A stretch of DNA of 13,155 nt from Rhizobium sp. LCM 4573 (lineage in GTDB: Bacteria > Pseudomonadota > Alphaproteobacteria > Rhizobiales > Rhizobiaceae), in NCBI RefSeq assembly GCF_001854865.1, contig NZ_MDDW01000026.1, positions 256,133 to 269,287 of the forward strand, written 5' to 3'. The number at the start of each line of letters is the position of its first letter. Within the stretch, counting starts at the first letter, position 1. Below the pieces are notes generated by a model. It was not told where the DNA came from and did no database searches. It saw only the letters and a program-made list of their open reading frames with translations. Shown here in pieces: positions 7,300-13,155 of this stretch. Made by a program: the position numbers and the translations under genes.

Positions 7300-8685
7300 T
7301 CAAATCGCAAGCAGCAATGCCTCGGGATTTCCCTGTGCAAGCGAAGCGACAACACCGAGCCCGGTTCTCAGATCGGCTTCGGTCGTGGAGCCGAGCGAAA
7401 TACGGACGGCCGAGGCCCCAGCCTGGCCGGCGGTGCGGAAGGAGGTTCCCGGCGCGATGGCAACGCCGCGCAGCCTTGCCTGCGACACAAAACCTTCCTC
7501 GGTGTGCGGATCGGCAAGCGGCAACCAGACATGCAGGCTTTGGGGATGTGAATAGTAGCGCAGCCCTGCAAGTGTTTCCTGAGCAATGGCGTGGCGGCTG
7601 GCCAGAGCCCGGCGCTGCCATTCGACCAGCGCCGTGGCGGTACCGTCGCTCACCCAGTGCGTGGCGATCTCGGCGATCGCCGGGGTCGCCATCCAGTTCG
7701 ACACCAGATGTCGGTTGGCGACGGCTGCCACATAGCGGTCCGGCGCTACGAGGTAGCCGATGCGCAGGCCGGGAACAGTAATTTTGGTGAAGCTGGTGAT
7801 ATAGAGCGTGCGTTCCGGCGCATACGCCGCCAGCGGCGGCGACCGGTCGATGACCAAGGGGCCGAGAATATCGTTCTCGATGATTGCGATGTCGTGTTTC
7901 CTGGCGACTTCGGCAAGTGCCACGCGGCGATCCGCGCTCATCAAGGTTGCTCTCGGATTGATCACCGAGGGCTGGAGGAAAACTGCCCGGATCGGGCTTG
8001 TGCGGCAAGCCTCATCCAGCGCCTCGGGGATCATACCCTCGTCGTCGATCGGCAGGCCTTCAAGGTGGATGCCCAGGTAGGTGGAAAGCGGCACGAGCGT
8101 ATGATGGCTGATGGCCTCGGCCGCAACGATCGATCCGGGCGGGGCGACGCTCATCAAAGCCACCGTCATGCCGGAGGTCGCGCCATTGGTGAGGCTGACA
8201 TTGAGCGGCGAAACCTGCAGCCCGCAATGGGAGAGCCACTCGGCGCCGATTGCCCTGTGACGCGGAAACACCATGTTCGGCCGGAAGGACAGGGCCGAAC
8301 TCGGCGGCAGGTTCTCCGAAAGCCAGCTGAAGGCCTCGCGCATCTTCTCCAGATGAAAATGTTCGCAGACGGGCTTCAGGATCGAGAGGTCGATGACCTC
8401 GCCCAGCCTTTCGGGGAGATAGGGTGGCTCCGGCTCGCGCGGGCGCGTCTGCACAAAGCTGCCTCGGCCGATCTCCCCTGAAATCAGCCCCCGGCGGATG
8501 AGATCGTCATAGGCACGACTGACCGTCTGGACCGAAAGATCGAGATCGTCGGCCATTCGACGATGCGTCGGCAGTTTCGTCCCATTGGCGAGCTTGCCGT
8601 CCTGGATCGCACGCGCGATCTGCTCGGCGAGCGAAAGATAGGCCGGGCGGCGGAGCTGGGATGGATCGGGGCGCCAACTTGTCAT
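7300..8685 (-). CDS. enuR: MocR/GabR-type repressor EnuR
   Basis: 461 aa. An N-terminal GntR-type winged helix occupies about 15-80 (LPTHRRMADDLDLSVQTVSR at 38-57) and is joined to a fold type I aminotransferase-like domain (about 110-450). The PLP lysine is K301 in SFTKITVPGLRIGY, one residue from Lys302 reported for Ruegeria pomeroyi EnuR. D272 in IIENDILG should contact the pyridine nitrogen, and R428 in AVRISLG the carboxylate. Such proteins sense an amine through PLP; EnuR is described as responding to N-alpha-acetyl-diaminobutyrate and diaminobutyrate to relieve repression of ectoine genes. I chose the ATG at 8685 (MTSWRPDPSQ); a TTG 14 codons upstream is in frame, but it would add residues not typical of the family and lie in the promoter region. 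It is divergent from the AsnC-type gene and codirectional with ehuA. Confidence 0.93.
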   Translation of the reverse strand: MTSWRPDPSQLRRPAYLSLAEQIARAIQDGKLANGTKLPTHRRMADDLDLSVQTVSRAYDDLIRRGLISGEIGRGSFVQTRPREPEPPYLPERLGEVIDLSILKPVCEHFHLEKMREAFSWLSENLPPSSALSFRPNMVFPRHRAIGAEWLSHCGLQVSPLNVSLTNGATSGMTVALMSVAPPGSIVAAEAISHHTLVPLSTYLGIHLEGLPIDDEGMIPEALDEACRTSPIRAVFLQPSVINPRATLMSADRRVALAEVARKHDIAIIENDILGPLVIDRSPPLAAYAPERTLYITSFTKITVPGLRIGYLVAPDRYVAAVANRHLVSNWMATPAIAEIATHWVSDGTATALVEWQRRALASRHAIAQETLAGLRYYSHPQSLHVWLPLADPHTEEGFVSQARLRGVAIAPGTSFRTAGQAGASAVRISLGSTTEADLRTGLGVVASLAQGNPEALLLAI

Positions 8686-8698
8686 GATCTCGACTGTG

Positions 8699-8727
8699 CT
8701 TAAAATCAGTTCAATTGACAATGGCAA
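8699..8727 (-). promoter_or_regulatory. Candidate enuR promoter
   Basis: On the minus strand TTGCCA (8727-8722) is followed after 17 bp by TTTAAG (8704-8699), matching the sigma-70 consensus at 5 and 4 of 6 positions. The predicted transcript leader would be only a few bases before the ATG at 8685. The -35 overlaps the inverted repeat at 8717-8744, which would allow autoregulation. Weak evidence from pattern only. Confidence 0.3.
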
Positions 8728-8744
8728 AACGAGTTTTCATTGTC
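8717..8744. promoter_or_regulatory. Inverted repeat (candidate operator) between enuR and the AsnC-type gene
   Basis: The sequence reads GACAATG-GC-AAAAC-GA-GTTTT-CATTGTC: a 12-base arm on each side, perfect except for two extra bases (GC) in the left arm. It lies in the 88-bp divergent region, and a TTGACA at 8715-8720 overlaps its left end, so binding here could control both genes. Either the Lrp/AsnC-type protein or EnuR could be the ligand. The dyad is visible; its function is inferred. Confidence 0.5.
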
Positions 8745-8773
8745 GTTCTCAACAAAGCACGACAAGGCACCCG

Positions 8774-9292
8774 ATGAAGCTCGACGCTATCGATCTGAAA
8801 ATCCTGGAGGCGGTCCAGAGCGACGGCCGCATCACCAAGCTGGCGCTCGCCGACAAGGTCGGGCTGTCGCCGACACCCTGCTGGATGCGCCTGCGCAAAC
8901 TGGAAAAAGCCGGCATCGTCGCGGGCTATCATGCGCGTCTTTCGCCGCGGAAGATCGCGCCGATCGCCAGCGTCATGGTGGAGATCACGCTCGCCAACCA
9001 TCGCCAGGGTGATTTCGAGCGGTTTGAGCGCACCGTGGCCGCCATTCCCGAGATTACCGCATGCTGGTCGGTCGGCGGCGGCGTCGACTATATCGCCAAA
9101 GTCGTGACCGTCGACATTGACGCCTATCAGCGCCTGATCGACGGACTTTTGGACCGGGAGCTCGGCATCGAGCGCTATTTTACCTATATCGTCACCAAGA
9201 CCGTGAAGGAGGAGGCTGGCGTACCGGTTTCGGCACTGTTTTCGGCAAGTGACGACGATAGACAGTCTCTCCGGGCAGGCCCACGAGTTTAG
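8774..9292 (+). CDS. doeX: Lrp/AsnC-family transcriptional regulator (DoeX-like)
   Basis: 172 aa DNA-binding protein. The N-terminal helix-turn-helix spans about 4-52 (DLKILEAVQSDGRITKLALA at 7-26, then SPTPCWMRLRKLEKAGIV), followed by a RAM ligand-binding domain at about 62-146 with the GGGVDYIAKV turn (101-110). The C-terminal tail after about 150 is longer than in typical 150-160 aa Lrp proteins and is partly encoded by one of the 31-bp-spaced repeats. The ATG at 8774 begins the normal MKLDAIDLKIL N-terminus; the open frame upstream carries no family homology. Ectoine clusters often contain an AsnC-type gene, called DoeX in Halomonas, where it is reported to control the doe genes. It is divergent from enuR and leads the plus-strand genes. 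Family is certain; the ectoine role comes from context. Confidence 0.88.
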   Translation: MKLDAIDLKILEAVQSDGRITKLALADKVGLSPTPCWMRLRKLEKAGIVAGYHARLSPRKIAPIASVMVEITLANHRQGDFERFERTVAAIPEITACWSVGGGVDYIAKVVTVDIDAYQRLIDGLLDRELGIERYFTYIVTKTVKEEAGVPVSALFSASDDDRQSLRAGPRV

Positions 9293-9333
9293 ACAATCTC
9301 TCTATTTCCACCCCGTGGAATGGACAATCTCTC
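9261..9333. repeat. Three direct repeats GACARTCTCTC with a 31-bp period
   Basis: GACAGTCTCTC at 9261-9271, GACAATCTCTC at 9292-9302 and GACAATCTCTC at 9323-9333 are spaced exactly 31 bp apart start to start, close to three DNA helical turns. The first copy is inside the last codons of the AsnC-type gene; the last ends 48 bp before the doeC ATG. Between copies 2 and 3 is a small dyad, TTCCA-CCCCG-TGGAA (9306-9320). Helical phasing suggests binding of a multimeric regulator to one face of the DNA. Lrp-type or MocR-type proteins encoded nearby are candidates. Confidence 0.6.
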
Positions 9334-9366
9334 GCTTGAGATCGGGCCACACTTGGCACGCCCCTG

Positions 9367-9375
9367 AAGGAGGAG
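9367..9375 (+). promoter_or_regulatory. Strong ribosome binding site of doeC
   Basis: AAGGAGGAG lies 6 nt before the ATG at 9382. It decides the start: an in-frame TTG at 9376 directly abuts it and is too close to be used. Confidence 0.8.
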
Positions 9376-9381
9376 TTGGCC

Positions 9382-10878
9382 ATGACCGCAATTTTCGCAC
9401 GACCCGCCTTTCATGACGCCCTGACGCGCCTTTCCGACCGCCATCTCCTGCGTGATCTTGCCTATGTGAACGGCCGTTGGGTGGCAAGCTGCGAAGGTCG
9501 AAGCTTTCAGGTCACCGATCCCGCAACCTCCGCAACGCTCGCCTGGGTGGCAAGCCTTGGAGCAGATGAGACCCGCGTCGCTGTCGACGCCGCGGCGGCA
9601 GCTTTCCCTGCTTGGCGTTCGAAACTGCCGCAGGAACGCGCCGCGATCCTGAAAGAATGGCACCGGCTGATGCTCGGCGCCAAGGAAGACCTCGCGCTCC
9701 TGATGACGCTCGAACAGGGCAAGCCGCTTGCCGAGGCGCGCGGAGAGATCGATTATGCGGCCTCCTTCATCGAGTGGTATGCGGAGGAAGGCAAGCGGGT
9801 GAATGCGGAAAGCGTCACCAGCCATCTTCCTGGCGCGGAAATGATCGTGCGGCGTGAGCCGCTTGGCGTCATCGGCATCGCAACACCCTGGAACTTCCCT
9901 TCCGCCATGGTGACCCGCAAGGCGGCCGCGGCACTGGCTGCCTGCTGCACGGTCGTTGCCCATCCCTCTTCAGAGACACCGCTTTCCGCGCTCGCGCTTG
10001 CCGAACTGGCCGAGCGTGCCGGAATGCCGGCCGGCGTCTTCAATGTGGTGACGGGTGATGCCGCAACCATTGTCGGCAGGCTCTGCGAGGACGCGCGGGT
10101 CCGGGCCATGAGCTTTACCGGCTCGACCGAGATCGGCCGCCTGATTGCCGCACAATGCGCGCCGACGATGAAGCATCTGGTGATGGAGCTCGGCGGACAT
10201 GCGCCACTTATCGTCTTCGAGGATGCGGACATCGACAAGGCAGCCGATATCGCGATCGCCGCCAAGTTCGCGACCTCGGGACAGGACTGTCTCGCGGCCA
10301 ATCGGATTTTCGTGCAGCGGTCGATTCTCGAAGCCTTCAACGCGGCTTTCGACAAACGGATCGCCACCCTCAAGGTCAGCAACGGGTTGACGGAAACTGC
10401 GGACATCGGACCGCTGATGCACGAGCGCGCGATTATGAAGGTAGAGGCGCAGGTAAAGGACGCACTCGATCGAGGCGCAAGGCTGGTTGCCGGCGGCAAG
10501 CGTCATGGAGCCGGCCCGCTCTTCTACGAACCGACGCTGATCGTCGATGTGCCGCAAGATGCGGACATCATGCGCGAGGAGACATTCGGACCGGTCGCGG
10601 CCGTTACCGCCTTCGACACCGAGGAAGAGGTCATCGCGCGCGCCAACGACACCGAATACGGCCTGGTCGCCTATGTCGTCACCCAAAACGGCGCGCGCCA
10701 GATGCGCCTCGGTCGCGCCCTCGAATACGGAATGGTCGCCATCAACCGGGTGAAGATCACCGGCGGGCCGATCCCCTTCGGGGGCTGGAAACAGTCCGGC
10801 CTCGGACGGGAGGGCTCCCGCCAGGGCATCGAGGCCTTCACCGAGCTCAAATACCTCTGCATCGACACCGCAGGCTGA
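9382..10878 (+). CDS. doeC: NAD(P)-dependent aldehyde dehydrogenase, aspartate-semialdehyde oxidising (DoeC/Ssd-like)
   Basis: 498 aa, full length for the aldehyde dehydrogenase superfamily, in the succinate-semialdehyde dehydrogenase (GabD) branch. Motifs: TPWNFPSAMV (168-177) with N171, FTGSTEIG (245-252), general base E269 in MELGGHAP, catalytic C303 in SGQDCLAANR (299-308), E400 and F402 in REETFGPV, and FGGWKQSGLGREG (467-479). The usual KPA(E)xTP stretch that holds the nucleotide ribose reads AHPSSETP (193-200), with His194 in place of the conserved Lys. In ectoine catabolism this enzyme is proposed to oxidise L-aspartate beta-semialdehyde to L-aspartate, the last step. It lies 89 nt after the AsnC-type gene and 23 nt before doeD. 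Superfamily is certain; succinate semialdehyde or another aldehyde remains possible as substrate. Confidence 0.87.
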   Translation: MTAIFARPAFHDALTRLSDRHLLRDLAYVNGRWVASCEGRSFQVTDPATSATLAWVASLGADETRVAVDAAAAAFPAWRSKLPQERAAILKEWHRLMLGAKEDLALLMTLEQGKPLAEARGEIDYAASFIEWYAEEGKRVNAESVTSHLPGAEMIVRREPLGVIGIATPWNFPSAMVTRKAAAALAACCTVVAHPSSETPLSALALAELAERAGMPAGVFNVVTGDAATIVGRLCEDARVRAMSFTGSTEIGRLIAAQCAPTMKHLVMELGGHAPLIVFEDADIDKAADIAIAAKFATSGQDCLAANRIFVQRSILEAFNAAFDKRIATLKVSNGLTETADIGPLMHERAIMKVEAQVKDALDRGARLVAGGKRHGAGPLFYEPTLIVDVPQDADIMREETFGPVAAVTAFDTEEEVIARANDTEYGLVAYVVTQNGARQMRLGRALEYGMVAINRVKITGGPIPFGGWKQSGLGREGSRQGIEAFTELKYLCIDTAG

Positions 10879-10901
10879 ACGCATTCATGAAAGGACATGC
10901 C

Positions 10902-12281
10902 ATGCTCGAGAGAAACAACGAACTCACCGCCTGGGACCGGGACCATTTCTTCCATCCGTCGACCCATATGGGCATGCATGCGCGCGGCGAGACGCCGACG
11001 CGGGTGATCGGCAGCGGCGAAGGTGTCTACATCACCGACAGGAGCGGCCGCACCAGCCTCGATGCCTTTGCCGGCCTCTACTGCGTCAATGTCGGCTACG
11101 GCCGCCAGAAGATCGCCGATGCCATCGCCGAACAGGCGCGGGATCTTGCCTATTACCATGCCTATGTCGGCCACGGCACGGAAGCTTCCATCACGCTTGC
11201 CAAGATGATCATCGACCGGGCTCCGGCAGGCATGAGCCGGGTCTATTTCGGGCTTTCCGGCTCGGACGCCAACGAGACCAACATCAAGCTCATCTGGTAC
11301 TACAACAACATCCTCGGGCGGCCGGAGAAGAAGAAGATCATCTCGCGCTGGCGCGGCTATCACGGCTCCGGCGTGATGACCGGCAGCCTCACCGGGCTTG
11401 AACTTTTCCACAAGGCCTTCGACCTGCCGCGCGTGCCGGTCCTCCATACCGAAGCCCCCTATTATTTCCGCCGCCCCGACCGCTCCATGAGCGAGGAACA
11501 ATTCTCCCAATATTGCGCCGACAAGCTGGAAGAGCTGATCCTGGCGGAAGGCCCGGAGACCATCGCGGCCTTCATTGGCGAACCGATCCTCGGCACTGGC
11601 GGCATCGTACCACCGCCGAAGGGCTATTGGGAAAAGATCCAGGCGGTGCTCGAAAAATACGACATCCTGCTCGTCGCCGACGAGGTCGTAACCGGCTTCG
11701 GCCGGCTCGGCACGATGTTCGGCTCCGATCACTACGGCATGAAGCCGGATCTCATCACCATCGCCAAGGGTCTGACCTCGGCCTACGCGCCGCTTTCCGG
11801 CACGATCGTTTCGGAGAAATTCTGGCACGTGCTCGTGCAGGGTTCCGACGAGCTTGGCGCAATCGGCCACGGCTGGACCTATTCCTCGCATCCGATCTGC
11901 GCGGCAGCCGGCATTGCGAACCTCGAGCTCATCGACGAGATGAACCTCGTGGAGAATGCCGGCGAGACCGGGGCCTATATCCGCGCTGAGCTGGCCAAAG
12001 CCGTTGGAGACCACAAGCATGTCGGCGAGGTACGCGGCGATGGCTTGATGGCGGCGGTGGAATTCGTCGAAGACAAGGACGACCGCCGGTTCTTCGATCC
12101 CGCGCTCAAGATCGGCCCGCAGATCGCAACGGCATTGCTCGAACGCGGAGTCATCGGCCGGGCGATGCCTCAGGGCGATATCCTCGGCTTTGCGCCGCCG
12201 CTCTGCCTCACCCGCGAGGAAGCCGATATCGTGGTGAAGGCCACGGCCGACGCGATCGACCGCGTCTTCGCAAACCGCTGA
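10902..12281 (+). CDS. doeD: Class III aminotransferase, diaminobutyrate transaminase (DoeD/Atf-like)
   Basis: 459 aa PLP enzyme, fold type I, class III (omega-aminotransferase group). Landmarks: THMGMHARGETPTRVIGSG (21-39), GSDANETNIKL (120-130) at the phosphate site, YHGSGVMTGSLTG (153-165), cofactor D260 in LLVADEVVTGFGRLG, and Schiff-base K289 in ITIAKGLTSAYAP. In ectoine catabolism it transfers the gamma-amino group of L-2,4-diaminobutyrate to give aspartate semialdehyde, which DoeC then oxidises. I chose the ATG at 10902 because AAGGA (10891-10895) stands 6 nt before it; an in-frame ATG at 10887 (MKGHAM) has no ribosome binding site. The frame stays open far upstream across doeC, but that stretch is an arginine-rich shadow and not a fusion. 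By sequence alone a GABA or putrescine transaminase cannot be excluded. Confidence 0.88.
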   Translation: MLERNNELTAWDRDHFFHPSTHMGMHARGETPTRVIGSGEGVYITDRSGRTSLDAFAGLYCVNVGYGRQKIADAIAEQARDLAYYHAYVGHGTEASITLAKMIIDRAPAGMSRVYFGLSGSDANETNIKLIWYYNNILGRPEKKKIISRWRGYHGSGVMTGSLTGLELFHKAFDLPRVPVLHTEAPYYFRRPDRSMSEEQFSQYCADKLEELILAEGPETIAAFIGEPILGTGGIVPPPKGYWEKIQAVLEKYDILLVADEVVTGFGRLGTMFGSDHYGMKPDLITIAKGLTSAYAPLSGTIVSEKFWHVLVQGSDELGAIGHGWTYSSHPICAAAGIANLELIDEMNLVENAGETGAYIRAELAKAVGDHKHVGEVRGDGLMAAVEFVEDKDDRRFFDPALKIGPQIATALLERGVIGRAMPQGDILGFAPPLCLTREEADIVVKATADAIDRVFANR

Positions 12282-12294
12282 CGAGGGCCTCCTG

Positions 12295-13155
12295 ATGAAC
12301 TCGACACCCGATACGATGGCGGCCGTTTTGCTGACCGGCCATGGCGGATTGGATAAGCTCGTGTACCGGCAGGACGTGCCGGTGCCGAAACCGGCAGCCG
12401 GTGAGGTGCTGATCCGTGTTACGGCCTGCGGCATGAACAATACCGATGTCTGGGTACGCCAGGGCGCCTATGGCACGGAAGACGATCCCGGCGCCGTCTC
12501 CACATGGCGGCGGCAGGGCAATACCCTCACGTTTCCGCGCATTCAGGGCACCGATACCGTGGGTCGCGTGGTCGCAGTCGGCGATGGCGTCGATCCTTCA
12601 CGCATCGGCGAGCGGGTGATGGTCGATTTCTCCATTTACAACCGCGACGACGACAGCCTGGCGGACATCGATTACATGGGTCATGGCCGAGACGGCGGCT
12701 ATGCCGAGTATATGGTGCTGCCTGGCGAGAACGCTCATGTGGTCGAGACCGGCATGAGCGATGTCGAGCTTGCGACCTTCTGCTGCGCTTATCTCACTGG
12801 CGAGCGAATGCTGGAAAGGGCGAGACTTGCCGCCGGTGAACGGGTGCTCGTCACTGGCGCATCCGGGGGTGTCGGTTCGGCCATTATCCAGCTTGCCCGC
12901 GCTCGCGGCGCCATCCCGATCTCAATCGTCGGCTCCGGCAAGGAGGAAGCGGTGCTCGAGATTGGCGCGGAAGCCGTCATCACGCGCGGCAAGGGCGATC
13001 TGGTGGAAGCCGTGGCTGAAGCGACGGGCGGCGCCCCGATCGACGTGGTCGCGGATCTGGTGGCCGGCCCGATGTTCAACGATCTCCTGAAGATCCTCCG
13101 TCCGGAAGGACGTTACACGACGGCAGGCGCGATCGCCGGACCGGTCGTGCAGCTC
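12295..13155 (+). CDS. Medium-chain dehydrogenase/reductase, quinone oxidoreductase-like (partial, 3' end missing)
   Basis: An ATG 13 nt after the doeD stop opens a frame of 287 codons that continues past the right edge. The N-terminal GroES-like domain includes EVLIRVTACGMNNTDVWVRQGAY (37-59 region) and GRDGGYAEYM (131-140). The Rossmann domain starts at VLVTGASGGVGSAIIQLARA (184-203). Of the catalytic zinc ligands, C45 is present but the usual GHE motif reads GTD (85-87), so it is probably zinc-independent like NADPH:quinone oxidoreductases, or has an altered site. A stretch at 64-80 with a WRRQGN sequence is an insertion compared with ordinary quinone oxidoreductases. Its close spacing suggests cotranscription with doeC-doeD, but no step of the known ectoine pathway needs it. 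The substrate is unknown. Confidence 0.85.
   Translation, partial: MNSTPDTMAAVLLTGHGGLDKLVYRQDVPVPKPAAGEVLIRVTACGMNNTDVWVRQGAYGTEDDPGAVSTWRRQGNTLTFPRIQGTDTVGRVVAVGDGVDPSRIGERVMVDFSIYNRDDDSLADIDYMGHGRDGGYAEYMVLPGENAHVVETGMSDVELATFCCAYLTGERMLERARLAAGERVLVTGASGGVGSAIIQLARARGAIPISIVGSGKEEAVLEIGAEAVITRGKGDLVEAVAEATGGAPIDVVADLVAGPMFNDLLKILRPEGRYTTAGAIAGPVVQL

Noticed and set aside
8684..8773. N-terminal extension of the AsnC-type regulator
   Set aside because: It would cover the whole divergent promoter region, overlaps the enuR start, and the Lrp family begins at MKLDAIDLKIL.
9293..9381. Intrinsic terminator after the AsnC-type gene
   Set aside because: The dyads at 9306-9320 and 9327-9342 have only 5-bp arms and no T-run; read-through into doeC is more likely.
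10155..10901. Open frame upstream of doeD suggesting a fused 708-residue protein
   Set aside because: The added part is an arginine-rich out-of-frame reading of doeC with no domain; doeD has its own ribosome binding site and start at 10902.
10671..12440. Long antisense open frame (589 codons) opposite doeD
   Set aside because: It lies exactly opposite a clear aminotransferase gene in GC-rich DNA, has no family motif, no ribosome binding site of note, and crosses two gene boundaries. It is a shadow of codon bias.
1..13155. Mobile elements, phage genes, CRISPR arrays, tRNA or a novel defence system
   Set aside because: No transposase, integrase, spacer array, tRNA-like fold or defence-type domain was seen; all coding DNA fits a metabolic locus of known type.

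Overview
The window is a GC-rich alphaproteobacterial segment, most likely from the Rhizobiaceae (Sinorhizobium/Rhizobium/Agrobacterium relatives). The gene set and order match the ectoine/5-hydroxyectoine uptake and utilisation region known from Sinorhizobium meliloti (ehuABCD-eutABCDE). A palindromic repeat resembling the rhizobial RIME element lies between ehuB and ehuC. Coding density is very high; no RNA genes, insertion sequences or CRISPR were seen, and no gene-free stretch exceeds about 150 bp.

Minus strand, read right to left: enuR (7300-8685, MocR/GabR-type regulator), a 122-bp promoter region, then one long operon. The transporter comes first: ehuA (ATPase), ehuB (periplasmic binding protein), ehuC and ehuD (permeases). 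The catabolic genes follow: eutA, eutB, eutC (proposed to convert 5-hydroxyectoine to ectoine), eutD (ectoine hydrolase, also called doeA), and the first six codons of the next gene, which by position is eutE/doeB. From ehuC onward the genes are nearly contiguous (gaps of 1-4 nt, one 4-nt overlap, one 35-nt gap).

Plus strand, divergent from enuR: an Lrp/AsnC-type regulator (DoeX-like), an aldehyde dehydrogenase (DoeC/Ssd-like), a class III aminotransferase (DoeD/Atf-like), and a medium-chain dehydrogenase/reductase that runs off the right edge.

Together they make a complete route: EhuABCD imports ectoines; EutABC handles the hydroxylated form; EutD opens the ring to N-alpha-acetyl-diaminobutyrate; EutE (off the edge) deacetylates it to diaminobutyrate; DoeD transaminates that to aspartate semialdehyde; DoeC oxidises it to aspartate. 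In described systems N-alpha-acetyl-diaminobutyrate and diaminobutyrate release EnuR repression.

The system is known, so the less described material is regulatory: three 11-bp repeats spaced exactly 31 bp apart before doeC, a 23-bp-spaced direct repeat before ehuA, and an inverted repeat between enuR and the AsnC gene. All contain a GACAAT-type core and may be operator sites. The terminal MDR gene is not part of the classical ectoine pathway. Functional calls rest on motif recognition and gene order; no database search was run.
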